64,000 nt of DNA from Euclidia mi. Its lineage: Eukaryota > Arthropoda > Insecta > Lepidoptera > Erebidae. The stretch is from contig OX123190.2 in the NCBI GenBank assembly GCA_944739405.2, positions 23,844,807-23,908,806 on the forward strand, read 5' to 3'. The notes beneath the pieces are model-generated. The model saw only the letters and a list, made by a program, of their open reading frames with translations, was not told the origin of the DNA and did not search any database. Of this stretch, positions 42,117-54,005 are shown in pieces (the stretch's first letter is position 1; each line of letters begins with the position of its first letter). A program made the position numbers and the translations under genes.

Positions 42117-42722
42117 GGCGGTGGTCTGTAACAAACGACGTAGGTCGCGTCCGACATGACGCTGTAAGCGGCCTAGGAATGCTTACTATGATAATGCACT
42201 ATAGTGGTCTCGCTCACACGCCCGACGTGGTGCACGAACGCCGTGCGCCGCATCCGTAGGTCGTACGCCGCCTACGCAGTCATTTCGGGGCGTTCTGGCG
42301 TTACAGACGTCGCGTTTACGACATGAAAATGGTTAAATTTACAAAGAAGTAAGACGAATTACTGATAGAATGAGTTAAATTTAACGGAATTGATGCCAGC
42401 GATAAAGACCATAATAGTATATAAATGTTTTTTTATCAACGTATTAAAACAACCCTCGACCTCTCTTCACGAAAAGGTCGTGACGCCATTTCTTCTCACC
42501 TGTTTTAATAAAATTTGTAAAACGAGATCATCATCCTCCTCCTCTTCGAGAAGAACTCTTAAAATGGTCTGTTCATCCATATTTAAATCACTCACGTCTA
42601 TTCACATTGAGCGCATGCGAGAAACTAAAATCCTGAACGACCATCGCAAACAACGCTGGAAGCCGCGTCCAGAGTCAGCAGACAGCGGACGCAACCTTCG
42701 GCGTTTGTTACAGACTACCGCC
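42117..42722 (+). mobile_element. PIF/Harbinger-type MITE with MADF remnant
   Basis: Left GGCGGTGGTCTGTAACAAAC and inverse right GGCGGTAGTCTGTAACAAAC differ at one position; TAA lies on both sides (42114-42116, 42723-42725). Inside, ATG 42323 opens MKMVKFTKK-stop-DELLIE-stop-VKFNGIDASDKDHN, the start of a MADF domain with two stops. The open frame 42390-42725 is in another register and ends in the target duplication, so it is not a gene. Length 606 bp. Confidence 0.8.
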
Positions 42723-42725
42723 TAA

Positions 42726-43426
42726 GAGTATCTGTCTATTATATGTATTATTAAAATGCATAATCAACGTAAAGCAAGTTATGCGTACCTTATTACATTA
42801 AATTTTGTGAAAAAAATGTATTGATCTGTTATTTATATTATAATGTATGCAAGAAGACAAGTAACACTAAAATTTTAAATGTTATTTAAACATTAAGGGC
42901 TGGCACCCTAAAAGTTAAATGACATTAACATTTTCTACAATACCCTCTATTCGTTTACATACATCTGGGTTGTACCAGTTATCGTTATTGCACATTTGTT
43001 CATTCGACGTCATCGACAGATCCCCAGGGGGCGAACGCGTAAGGGCGAAAGGGTGTCGGTGAAGGGATAAAATAATACATACCCAAATGACATTTTGCAT
43101 AAATTTATTCGATGAATGAGAGTGACATTGCAATTATTTATGTGGATTTTAATATTAGAATATTGAGGAGGAAATTAGGGGCATGAGGGTTATGCATTTT
43201 TATTACACATTTATTCCTTACAGGCAGGTGTAGTCTTGGGTTTGGACCCCCGGGGCGCATCACTCACTTTTGAATTTATGTGCGTATTGAATTGCTATGA
43301 GGAAATAAACTACATGTCAGAAAATCTCCATTATGTTCTCAAAAAACATGTGAAGTTAAACATTCATAAGTGTGACATTATGATGTATATGTATCGTCGA
43401 TAGATAATTAGTTTCGACCTCTAGTT
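42726..43426. other. non-coding spacer
   Basis: Nothing that I can support on either strand. Confidence 0.4.
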
Positions 43427-43435
43427 ACTATCACA

Positions 43436-43708
43436 TATATACATACATACATAGTGTCACGCCTATATCCCCGAAGAGGTAGGCAGAGGTATATTGCTAT
43501 ACCCACTTTTCGCCAGATTTGTTTTTTCAGTCCCACGTAATAGGGGGTGAGCCTATTGCCGTACCGGGCACATTACCAGACTCCGTACTGCTACAGAGAA
43601 TTTCCTAACGGAAAACCCAATAATACTTTGCCTGACCCGGGGATCGAACCCGAGACCCCATACTATATCCCATACGCACATCTATGCCGCGAGACCAACG
43701 AGGCAGTC
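43436..43708 (-). mobile_element. tRNA-headed SINE, minus strand
   Basis: On the minus strand it begins CTGCCTCGTTGGTCTCGCGG, carries the B box GGTTCGATCCCC near 43625-43640, and ends in the RTE-type tail with a TATGTATGTATG run. ACTATCACA flanks it at 43427-43435 and 43709-43717. Same family as 31151-31417 in opposite orientation. Confidence 0.85.
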
Positions 43709-43717
43709 ACTATCACA

Positions 43718-44480
43718 AATTATACAAATTACTGTGCTTCGAACAAAAATTACGCACTATTGTAATAAAAAGTGAAATAAGTCTAAAAACAACCAGATTT
43801 TCTAACAATGCTGTAAAACCGCACAAAAAATATGCACTGTACACTACATCACTTAGCAAAAAAACGTTAACGTACGGACATTATACCCGTACCTATCCCA
43901 TTTCAGTTAGCCAAAATTGAGGGCTTGCACCACGCAGCTCCACCTGGTGTACAACGAACGAGAACGCGAACGTGTTTGTGCACAGTTTGTGCAAATAACC
44001 TGCGTTTTATTGTGCGCATGTGTGCGTGTCGACGGCCGCGGATGTTTATGTAGTTCTGAAAAACATGGCTGTGTTCGTAGCCATGATTTGTTTTGTGCAA
44101 GACGGATTATATAGTCACTGTAATTGTCGTTCGTTTTAAGTGGTTTAGGAGTCAGGATAGTTTAAATACGTGTTTGGGTACTAAAATTGGTCTGCAAACG
44201 GTAAATACGAATGTAGTTATACTACTGTTGGTTTAAGATCACAAGTCAAAACACATAGACAAGTTAGTCGAAGAAGACTTTTTTTTATTGTGGGTAGTTG
44301 TAGCACTAATATCAAAAATTATTAGTTTTTCTTTTAAAATTGAAAATATTTAGTACAAATATTTTATAATTAATTTTAATGACATTATTTTATTAATAAC
44401 AACTAGTACCTGCTAGTACCTTTAGTGTTGGCACTTTCCTGCATTAACAATTTCTAATAAGTTTCACGGTTCACTGCCCA
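43718..44480. other. probable 5' region of the following LINE
   Basis: No domain-bearing frame. From about 43915 CpG-rich and TGTG-rich sequence leads to the ORF1 start, as expected for a LINE 5' UTR, but I cannot fix the 5' end. Confidence 0.35.
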
Positions 44481-45104
44481 ATGTCTCAATCACTACAGGA
44501 GTCCATGAGCAATTTGAAGGCTATGTTCCTTAAGCGTATGGCAGACTTTGAAACTGAGCTGCCAGGATCTCGGGGCTCATCAACAGTGCCGGGACTGGCC
44601 TCTGACTACAACTCGTTCAAGACGTTTGTGATGGAGGCTTTGAATGGCCTGCAGCACCAGATTGAGCTGCTTGCACAGACCGTTGACACCGTGGAGATGA
44701 AGACCAGGAGGAAAATGTTGCTGATACACGGTGTGACAGAGAGCAGCAAGGAAGATACAGTCAAGGTGGTAGTAGATGTCATCAGGCAGCACCTCAAGAC
44801 GGATGTATCTATTGTTGACGTGCGGCGCTGTCACAGAATGGGACGCACATCGGGTGACCTCAAACCCAGGCCCATAGTGCTGAAGTTGAACAGCTCCTCC
44901 GTGCGCGACAGCGTGTGGTTTGGCAAAACTAAGTTTAAGGGCACTGGTGTTACAATATCTGAGTTCCTGACTAAGCCTCGGCATGACACTTTCATGGCTG
45001 CGCGTCAGAGGTTTGGTGTAACCCGATGCTGGACCAAGGAGGGCATCATTCAAGTTCTGGCGCCTGATGGTTCGTGTCACCGAGTGGCCAATACCAAACA
45101 ATAG
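44481..45104 (+). CDS. LINE A ORF1 protein (RRM-type, L1-like), intact
   Basis: 207 residues from the first ATG of the frame (CCCAATGTCTCAA). The N-terminal 80 residues are helical and coiled-coil-like (FVMEALNGLQHQIELLAQTV), followed by KMLLIHGVTESSKEDTV, the first strand and helix of an RRM fold, VRRCHRMGR and RPIVLKLNSSSVRDSVW, and a basic C-terminal part (TLTKPRH-like, FGVTRCWTKEGIIQV). This arrangement is that of LINE ORF1 RNA-binding chaperones (Transposase_22 type). No stop or shift. It is the only intact LINE frame in the window, while its ORF2 partner is broken five times. Confidence 0.8.
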   Translation: MSQSLQESMSNLKAMFLKRMADFETELPGSRGSSTVPGLASDYNSFKTFVMEALNGLQHQIELLAQTVDTVEMKTRRKMLLIHGVTESSKEDTVKVVVDVIRQHLKTDVSIVDVRRCHRMGRTSGDLKPRPIVLKLNSSSVRDSVWFGKTKFKGTGVTISEFLTKPRHDTFMAARQRFGVTRCWTKEGIIQVLAPDGSCHRVANTKQ

Positions 45105-45195
45105 AAGGATGGCACGGAGAAATCACTCACAGCGGCAAAGCCCGCCACAACCACAAAGTCCAAAAGAACGGTTTCTCAAAAGAAATAATATATAT

Positions 45196-45280
45196 TTGAT
45201 CGATCGCCGCTTATTAGATATAATAATAAGCGGCGATCGATCAAAACAAACAATTATGTTTGTTTTGATCGATCGCCGCT
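45196..45280. repeat. triple alternating inverted repeat (two competing hairpins)
   Basis: The 15-base word TGATCGATCGCCGCT occurs plus, minus, plus. Arm 1 (45196-45216) pairs exactly over 21 bases with arm 2 (45224-45244), loop 7. Arm 2 extended (45229-45252) pairs exactly over 24 bases with arm 3 (45257-45280), loop 4. Only one of the two hairpins can form at a time. It lies between ORF1 and ORF2, just before the inserted MITE. Confidence 0.88.
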
Positions 45281-45295
45281 CCGGGTAGTAAGTAA

Positions 45296-45715
45296 AGCTG
45301 ATTTTAGTCTCACGCTCACCGTCAGCGCTCATAGCTCAGCGCGTCGTTTGTCAGCGCTGACTCGCTGAGGCCATAGATTATACAGATAGACTACTGACCG
45401 CCTTACTGTACAGACGAAAACCTAAATGCAGAGTATATTCATTATTATGCGCTGACGACATCCGCTCCGCTCGACACACAGAGTACATTGGCTCGACACT
45501 AGAACGCTCACTGAAAGCAGAGGCGCTCGTGCGATAGTCAGCGCCGAAAGTTACGCGGGGCCGACGCGCGACGCGCACGGCTGCGTAGCTATCAGCGCTG
45601 ACCACCGTGCGCGCTGATAGCTACGCGTCATTCTAAAACACTTCCTAGAAGTTCATATATCTCGTCTATCAGCGCTAAAGGTGCGCGTGCCGTCAGCGTA
45701 AGACTAAAGCCGGCC
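45296..45715. mobile_element. TAA-flanked MITE between ORF1 and ORF2 of LINE A
   Basis: Left AGCTGATTTTAGTCTCACGC and inverse right GGCCGGCTTTAGTCTTACGC share ends, flanked by TAA (45293-45295, 45716-45718). The body is built from many TCAGCGCTGA-type words, with a strong internal hairpin CGTAGCTATCAGCGC (about 45583) against GCGCTGATAGCTACG (about 45611). 420 bp, non-coding, Harbinger-type by its duplication. Confidence 0.75.
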
Positions 45716-45718
45716 TAA

Positions 45719-46319
45719 AATCTAACATGTCTTCTTATTTCTTTTCTGTTTCATACCCACTTTCACACTCCCTTTATTTATAAAATGTTATAATTATGTT
45801 CAATTTATAAATTATTACTTTGATATTATTTACTGGTCGGTGGATTGTATATTTCTTTTCTTTTCCTTGCTGTCATCTGTCAAATCTATAATTTTTCCTA
45901 CTTGTCAAAATTTTAACTTACTTGAATACGAGGCTTTTGAGCATTTTTTTTTCTTTCTTTTTTGCAATCTTCTAGTTTATAACATTGTCATAATCATTTC
46001 CTGAGAGCTCTTATTTTATTACCCGGACCGATGCTTAGTTATTTTATTTTTATGAAATGTCTTTATTTTTGTGTTGTATTCTGTTATTTTTTATGTAACA
46101 GTATTTCTACTGCTGGCACTACTGGCAGGTGGTGTGTTATTGGTTAGATAAGTATTTTTTTTTGTTCTTCATAATATTATATATATTTCTATACTAATAG
46201 ATTACAAAGTTATATTACTTTTATTTTAGGATACTTATAATATTATATTTTAATATATTATTATTATATATATACTATTATTTTTTATATATTTTTGTGT
46301 AAGTAGGTATATTATAAGT
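45719..46319 (+). other. inter-ORF region of LINE A
   Basis: AT-rich, T-rich runs, no frame. Confidence 0.5.
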
Positions 46320-49232
46320 TTATTATCGCCATTGATATCAATGACTTAAGTGATGATGAAAGTTTCCACTCAGTAAGTAGCGTAGATAGCTTTACCAGTG
46401 TGCCGTCTCTTGCTAACTGTCTTAACTCACAGTTTTCTGATGTACCTAAAAACTTCAGTGCCGTTCATATCAATGCCCAAAGCATTCCGGCACATTTTCC
46501 TGATATGCTGGCTAATCTAGACTGTAAGAGCATTCATGCTATCCTTGTTTCTGAGTCATGGCTTAAGCCCTGTCTGCCCTCCACATTATACTCCTTACCT
46601 GGTTTCCAACTTATCAGAAATGATCGCGCGGTTAGGGGTGGTGGAGGTGTTGCCATATATCTCCGTTCAAATATCTCTTATACAGTTGTGGATATGTCTG
46701 CACAGCCACCGCCACCTAATGCCGGTGAACATTTTATTTCTGGAAGTTGTATTAAACCACACAAAAGTCCTACTCGGTGTCTATTATTGTCCTTCATTAC
46801 GAATAGATTATTCTTCTAGTTTCGAAACCATATTGGTTAATCTTGTACCCTCTTACAGTCGCACAATCATAATGGGTGATTTTAATACCCGCCTACTTAA
46901 AATGATTCCCACTCTTCTTCTCTTCTTTCTAGTATTATAGGCTATAATCTGTCGATTTTACCTTTAAGCGCAACTCATCACTTTCCAAATGCTACACCTT
47001 CTCTTCTAGATCTTATCATGGATTCTTCAAGAGAACATGTCACTATGCACGGGCAATACCCAGCAGACATGTTCTCCTACCACGACTTACTTTTAATTTC
47101 TTACAAAATCCGTCTTCCTAAGATTAAGCCTAAAATTCTATTGCAGCGCAATTTTGGTGACATGAACATAGAAACTCTTCGTACAGATGCCAAAGATATC
47201 GACTGGACTCCACTTGTGAACTCCGAATCTGTCGATGAAAAGGTCAGCATCCTTACCAATCAAATCACAGAACTCTTCGATAAGCATGCACCAATTCGAC
47301 CTGTCAAAATTAAACACCGTCCCTCACATTGGCTCACTAACAACATCAAGCAATTGTTACACAAGAAAGCGGCAGCTAATTTCAAATAAAAAAATAGGCC
47401 TGATGTTTCGAACTTACAAAAATATGTCGCGATTAGGAATCACTGCAATAGGGTGTGTAGGGATGTACAACGCCAACATTTCCATAGTTCTGTGAATAAC
47501 GGAGATCCGGCGAAGGTCTGGAAATTTCTTAAAACCGGGCAAAACACGTTTAAACACTACTCCTAATGACTTCAATATTGACTTGCTCAATCAACATTTC
47601 TCTGCCTCGTCCAATATTGATAGGACTACTAAGGCAAGCACTATTAATTATCTTTCATCTCTCCCCTAGTTACTCACCATTCGTCTTTAATCACTTTACC
47701 GATAGTGATGTTAAGAAGAGCATCATATCAATCACGTCCAACGCAGTTAGTAGCGATTGTGTCAGCCGTAATATGATTCTTCCTATCCTCGACATAATCC
47801 TACCCATAATTTCCTACATCCTCAATTACTCGTTATCCAGTGGTGTGTTTCCATCAATGTGGAAGGACGCCTTAATAATTTCAATCCCGAAAAATCCTTA
47901 TCCTACATCCTTTTCCGATTATCGACCAATTTCCATCCTACCATTCCTCTCCAAAGTCCTCGAACGTCTTGTCTTCAACCAAATAAACCTGTTCCTCTCT
48001 AAAAATAATCTGCATAATCGATTTCAGTCCGGCTTCCGTTCGGGTCATAGCATCGTTACATCCCTAGTCAATATTACGGATGACATCAGGGCTGGCATGG
48101 AAGGCGGTTAGCTTACAATTCTAGCGCTGCTAGATTTTAGCAACGCCTTAAACACAGTGGACTTTGATATTCTACTTGGCCGTCTTTGCTCACTTAACAT
48201 ATCTCCTACGGTGATTGATTGGTTTCGTAGTTACCTGTGTGGCCGCCGACAACGTATACGCATTGAAAATTCACTTTCGTCTTGGTGTAACACTACTGTC
48301 GGTGTGCCCCAGGGTGGCGTGTTATCTCCTTTACTCTTCGTAATGTTTATAAATTCTATATCTAACAATCTTCGCTCTTCCTATCACCTTTATGCAGATG
48401 ATCTCCAAATCTATACGCAGTCGCCATTGGCACAGATGTCATATTCTGTGGGTACCATTAACAGTGACCTGGTACTGATCAACAATTGGTGCAAATCCTT
48501 TGGACTTAAAGTCAATCCTTCGAAAACCCAGGTCATTGTTATTGGTAGTTCACGAATGATATCGAAAATTGACTGGTCCCAGCTTCCTCACGTTACTTTC
48601 GATGGCACTTTAATCCCCATACAGGATTTGAGTAAAGAACCTGGGTATAACTATGGACTCTTCTTTTATTGGCGGTCACAAATACAGGAAGGGTGTTTGC
48701 TTTATCAGGATTATTAAGAATATTAAGAAACTTTCTTCCGACTGCTACCAAAATTCCACTTGCTAACTCTCTTCTTCTACCCATTATTGATTATGCAGAT
48801 GTCAGCTATCTAGATCTCACCGAAAACCAGCTAGACAAACTTGAGCACCTTCAAAATCTCTGTATACGATTCATATTTGGATTACGCAAATATAATCATG
48901 TTTCACAATTTCGAGCACAGCTTAAGTGGTTACCCATACGACATCGCCGGAATGCTCATATTCTCTCTTTGCTGTACAATATACTGTTTAACCCTTCAAC
49001 TCCCTCCTATCTTAAAAGAAGATTTGAATTCCTTCATGATACGCATAGTCGTTATTTGAAGTCATCAGAAATTTTGAAACTAGAAATGCCGGTACATTCC
49101 ACGTCATTTCTTGATAAATCTTTTTCTGTCACTGCTATTCGCCTTTGGAATGCGTTACCGTTAAATATTAGACAGGCTCAGACGGTATCTAGATTCAAAA
49201 CTTTAGCCAAGGAACACTATCTAGCATTATAA
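46320..49232 (+). pseudogene. LINE A ORF2 (APE endonuclease and reverse transcriptase), frameshifted
   Basis: Endonuclease: AVHINAQSIPAHF (46455), ILVSESWLKP, GGGVAIYLRS, then a shift before IIMGDFNTR (46868) and a second shift before YHDLLLISYK (47080). A third shift lies between 47390 and 47566. RT: RPISILPFLSKVLERLV (47930), FQSGFRSGHS, a TAG at 48109 in place of the residue before LTILALLDFSNAL, GVPQGGVLSPLLF (48303), YADDLQIY at 48391-48414 with both Asp intact. A fourth shift near 48650 leads to the C-terminal part LLPIIDYADVSYLDL ... LWNALPLNIRQ and the stop at 49232. It copied its own RNA at a nicked target (target-primed reverse transcription); this copy cannot. The frame opens upstream of a GTG at 46400 without clear ATG. 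Confidence 0.85.
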
Positions 49233-49249
49233 CATTTCCTGTCTTAATA

Positions 49250-50009
49250 CATACATACATAGACTCATGCCTGTTTCCCGGAGGGGTACGCAGAGACTAC
49301 GGAGCGCCATTTGCAACGATCTTGACATATCTCTCTTGCTTCATTCACTCGCATCAGACTCCTCATGCATGCTCTTCTGTTCAGGGTGCTTCTAACCTGT
49401 CCTGTTTTTAGGATGTCTCCAATCTGGTCAGAGAACGTCCGCCTAGGTCTTCCCCTTCGTCCTGTCCCTTCCACACTTGCCTTATATATCTGATTGGTCA
49501 GTCTTTCGTCATCCATCCTCTCCAAGTGTCCAAACCATCTTAGCATACCTTTCTTGATGCTTGTCACTACATCTTCTTTTACCCCACAACACTCTCTTAT
49601 CACACAATTCTTTACTCTGTCAGTCAAAGAAACACCACACATACTTCGCAGTGCTCTCATTTCTACAGCATTTATTCTACTTTCATGACTCTTCTGCCAT
49701 ACCCAACTATCACTACCATACATAAGAGTAGGTACTAACACCCCTCTATGGACAGCCAAACGTGCCTTTTTGGACACGTTTTGGCTATTCATAAACGCCT
49801 TCAGAGCTCCATTCACTCTATTACCTGCATTAACTCTTCTTTCAATATCTTCTACATTCTCACCATCTCTTGTAAACAGCGTACCTATACAAACTCATTC
49901 ACTTGCTCCACTCGCTGTCCATCGATCATAACATTACAAGCCGTAACGCATTCCTCCTTTTCAAAAACCATTACTTTCGTTTTACTTACATTTACTTTCA
50001 TTCCATTAA
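49250..50009 (-). mobile_element. 5'-truncated RTE LINE inserted in LINE A 3' UTR
   Basis: On the minus strand it starts inside ORF2 (NGMKVNVSKTKVMVFEKE) at 50009, has a stop/shift near 49895 (EFV-stop), then an open frame 49816-49265 to the natural end, and finishes with a TATGTATGTATG tail at 49250. TTAATA occurs on both sides (49244-49249, 50010-50015). The last codons (SAYPSGKQA) are encoded by the same sequence that forms the tail of the SINEs in this window. Confidence 0.85.
49265..49816 (-). pseudogene. RTE ORF2 C-terminal fragment
   Basis: 183 codons: RLAVHRGVLVPTLMYGSDSW, MRALRSMCGVSL, RWFGHLERMDDERL and GRRGRPRRTFSDQ are standard C-terminal blocks of RTE/BovB-type LINE proteins after the RT palm. 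The RT catalytic block itself is absent by 5' truncation, so no activity remains. Frame is open to the natural stop. Confidence 0.8.
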
Positions 50010-50338
50010 TTAATATATTTGTGTATTAAATATGTGTATGTTTGTATAAGTATTTATATATAATTATATATATATATACATACCTAAATATGTAAGTATA
50101 TTATTGTATATCATAATATTATATCAATTTATATATTTTAAATCTATTTATACATATTATTACTTACTGGTACACTTACTACAACTACCATTTATTTCCT
50201 ACCAATAATATCTCCATCCAAAGGTTGCCTGGTAGAAATCGCTGTTAGCGATAAGACCGCCCTTTGTACTGTATATAATATGTAATTCCTTAAAATGTTT
50301 TTATATAAGTGTACAATAAAGAATAAAATAAAATAATA

Positions 50339-53027
50339 ATGATTTTAAGACTGTTTACGTAGTATAAAATAAGAATAATAACATAACACTAGGCAAGTTA
50401 TACACTGAAGAGAAAAATTTTAAAGCAACAAATCTGTTATAGTAGTCATCACTTAAAACAGCATATTACTATTGAGCAATAAAAGTAAGTAAAACTTGTG
50501 TGCATCTTAGACTGATAGCACATTTCAATATAAACAAAGTCGGGTAGTTATTATTTGCAGCGAGGCGTTGCAGGTTAAGTCGTTAATTATTCACTATGCT
50601 GACACCTGACGGCTGTTGTTCAATAAAAAGCTTAGTGTTACAGTACGTATCTCGACTTACGATACACCGAGTTACTATATTTCACGGATAGCACACCGGC
50701 TTACGATATTAGACAGTTTGAGAATATTATGTTACAGTAAATAATAATGACGATATTATTATTATGCATGAAATACCCCATTGTTGTTGAAAGGTTAAAT
50801 AAACATTTAGTTGAGGCATTTAGTACCAAATTGTTACTTTTTAAAATCGCTTCACTATTTTATTACCTAAGAATTTGATATGATAGTTGTAAATAAGGCA
50901 TCAATAGCCTATAGGAGAGACTAATACTACTTTCTTCTGTTTCCAACATTCTATCTGTCTATGGATTTGGCTGCTAGATATATATACCCATTTCACATGA
51001 CTCCAAACAAAATAAGAGTAAGAGACTGCTACGGCGCGCATCACAAGCATTTTCGAGTTTTGTGCGTAGTAAAAACTTTAATAATTGCTTGCTAAACGGT
51101 GAAGGAAAACATTGCTACAATTACACAGTCGTTAGAATATTTCATATTGGATATAACACAAAACCACCTTAGAGCAAAGCTTCACTTATGAGTACGAGCT
51201 TATTATCCAAGCACTCGAAATGTATAGAATTGTTATAAATATAAAGGAATTTTTAGTAGATTATCTATACAGTTTCTACTACGATATTTTATTTTAACTC
51301 AACTTACGACACGTGCTTAAGTCGAGACAACCCTCTCGCAGGTCGAGGCGACTGTTATTTATTTTGCTTTTACGATCGTACGTTTCACGATTAATTAGAA
51401 CTAAGCATCCATCAAAAACTCAATTTAAATAGCTACTAAAGTAAAAATGCATGTTAAGATAAAAGCTTTAAGAGCAGAGAGGCTTTAATCTGTTTCTTAA
51501 AGCATCGCATTAGTTTGATGGAGATTTTATTCAATAATTAAACACATTGGACGGATTGCCGAAAGTGCAAACGTATTAGTAATAGTTCCAAAAAGATTCT
51601 AACACAATTTAATGACTGCTGCAAATATTAGCAAGGATATTATCTCATCGATTTAACTTAGGATTGTCGGATTTGTATCTTAATTGTAATTTCAAACATA
51701 GTCATTAGTTTTAAGAAGTGTGTTCTAAACTTATTAAAAAATAAGTTAAGATAATCACTAGGACCAAGGTTACTCATTGCTATCAGACTGAATTAATAAA
51801 TTTACAAGTCAATTCATTAAAATAACCGTCATATCACAAAAAGCAACAACATAATTTTTGTACAAATATTTATCCAATACCTTTCTTGTAACATCGATTT
51901 CCCTGAGACTCGAAAGCAAATAAAAAATACAACATTGTTATTCACTATCATCAATTATTACAGGTTTGGAGGCTGAGTGTGACTGGCTACTTTCATAATT
52001 GCCCGATGTAACGACGCGATGAGTTGGCCAAATGATGCGTTACTTGGATGGGGCTAAAGTGGGAGAAAATTGCTATAAGTTATGCAATTTTCCCACGCAC
52101 CATTAGCTCCAGGGCTCCAGACAGGGAACTTAGTACTCAACGCTTATTGCAACGTCTGCAACGGATTTTCTACATAATATATTTTGCTGGTACGCTTCTG
52201 ACGTTCAAGGGACTTTTTAAGTTATCATTAGAGTGGATTTTCAATACATATTGTTATGATGCGACTGCTTGCGGGAAGTGTATTCGGAGTATATTAGATC
52301 AAATTATAATTGGTTTCGGTTTTACGAGCGATTTCATGAGTTGTTTGTTTTGTGGCTGTGGTTTCATATCCTGGCTTTTATTACGAAGCTACAGATGGAA
52401 ACGCGTGTGCTTATATATGTCGGCGTGATGTTTCTTTTGTACTGTTACTGACAATATTTGCTTAAACATAAAACCTTCTCCTCAGGGACTCAATATCGGC
52501 TTGTCGAGTTTGTTTATACTAATATAAAAGATGAAGACTTAGATACTGCAAGAATAGATATCCGTGTCCTCAATCATAAATCGTGAAGTCTTGTTTGATA
52601 GAGTATCAATTTCAGGGATTACAAGATATTACATCCTTTTCTATACTACCTAACTTAGTTTTGCGGCTTGACTATCCAAACTGACTGTATCTTAGCGTTG
52701 TTTCTTTGTTTAATAACCTCTAGATTTTTCTATATACTTGTAAAAAACAAACCTTATCGTCACAAATATAAATAACAGTTAATATATCACGATGTCCTTC
52801 TGCACATGTGCCATTAATGACTGACTACTAGGCTCATAATGAAGGCACATTACGACCTCGTACAGTAATTTAACTGACATGCAAGTACTACTGTAGTGAC
52901 TTTTACTTGTTACTTGAACTTGTTCTGCCCTTGTCGAGAACAGTTTATGTAGGCACAGTTCCGTAACACGGCGTTCATGAATTTTACTTTTCATGTGTCT
53001 GGCTCACTGTTTTGGAGCCTTTTATTG
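50339..53027. other. 2.7 kb without recognised feature
   Basis: AT-rich, no repeat family of this window recurs here. The frame 52048-52428 (126 codons, hydrophobic second half with several Cys) is the longest; it has no motif I know and no clear codon bias, so I do not call it a gene. Confidence 0.45.
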
Positions 53028-53032
53028 TAGGT

Positions 53033-54005
53033 TGTCGGCGAGGTTTGATAATGAGTATGGGGAATGCAATTTAACGCCGATAGATATTGAAATTGGAATA
53101 ATATGAGCGGGCAAATGTAATGTTTAGAAACTTACCTATCAAGACATAGACATCCTTTTCTATCATAGCTCTGTTTGACCTCGATACCAAGCATTTGTCA
53201 GTATGGTTCATCCACAACCATTTCAGTGCAACCTGTAGGTTAAAAAGTTATACGATTCCACTGTCCAGCAGTCTAGCATTACAGTCCTATCAATTTCTAT
53301 TTAAGATTACAAATATAAAACTGCAAATCATACTAAATTCTTCTTTATAATAACACAATACCTGTAAACGGGTCTTTCACCGATATCAGGTCTTTATAAT
53401 AAAACAATACCTGTAAGCGGGTCTTTCACCGATATCAGGTCTTTTTAATAACACAATACCTGTAAACGGGTCTTTCACCGATATCAGGTCTTTTTAATAA
53501 CACAATACCTGTAAACGGGTCTTTCACCGATATCAGGTCTTTTGGTAGATGTCTCTATCCTTTTCTCAGCTGAGGCGGTAAACGTCTTTACCCTCAGCTG
53601 AGCTCAAAACACATCTTTACTATTACAATACAGAATTACCATACAATACATTAAGAATCACTAGATACGTAGAAACAATAGGATCCCATGTAATTAGCTT
53701 TACCACACTAGCTACTCACAAACAGTAGCAATCACAAAATACTTAGCTCCAGCGCCCATTTTGTGGTTTCATCAGACCAGCAGGCAATGATATATATGAA
53801 ACTCCACACACATATTTATTACTGATTTTTACACAATATACAATATGTTTTGAATGACAATGTCAATACTACGAAGTCATAAAGTAACTTCGTATTCTTC
53901 GTATATCAAGTTCAAACCTCAAACGTAGAACCGTCGACAGTGCTGTGGCCAGTACTTACATAGAGGTTAGCTATTATTTACTCTTTCTCTATACAAATCT
54001 CAACA
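53033..54005 (-). repeat. 3' LTR of BEL element 2
   Basis: On the minus strand it opens TGTTGAGATTTGTATAGAG at 54005, after the purine tract GGCGGGAG, and closes CAAACCTCGCCGACA at 53033. 973 bp. It contains four tandem copies of a 49-bp unit (53338-53543) and a hairpin of CTCAGCTGAGG type at 53566-53602. The right copy at 59230 shares 53033-53545. The five bases outside (TAGGT, 53028-53032) would be the target duplication, but the partner is lost. Confidence 0.8.
53338..53543. repeat. four tandem 49-bp units in the LTR
   Basis: Each unit carries AATACCTGTAAACGGGTCTT and CACCGATATCAGG; one unit differs by a few bases (AAGCGGG, AAAACAATA). A further unit lies at 60120-60170 and half of another at 63057-63088 in the right LTR. 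Confidence 0.9.

Larger units (their letters stand above)
44481..50338 (+). mobile_element. CR1/Jockey-group LINE (LINE A) with nested MITE and RTE
   Basis: ORF1 44481-45104, intergenic region, ORF2 about 46320-49232, then a 3' UTR that resumes after an inserted RTE fragment and ends with GGTTGCCTGGTAGAAATCGC (near 50223) and a poly(AATAAA)-like end at 50320-50338. LINE B at 60185-63055 has a similar ORF2 and a matching 3' UTR motif. Clade is inferred from RT and endonuclease motifs; CR1 versus Jockey-related is left open. Confidence 0.8.

Noticed and set aside
42390..42725. 111-codon ORF with an Arg-rich end
   Set aside because: Ends in the target duplication of a MITE and is out of register with the MADF remnant.
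44580..45101. 173-codon minus-strand frame opposite ORF1
   Set aside because: Shadow of the intact ORF1.
52048..52428. 126-codon hydrophobic ORF
   Set aside because: No motif, no homologous copy in the window, no convincing codon bias or splice context. Expression data could revive it.
53338..53543. CRISPR-like direct repeats
   Set aside because: Head-to-tail 49-bp units without spacers inside an LTR of a eukaryotic element.
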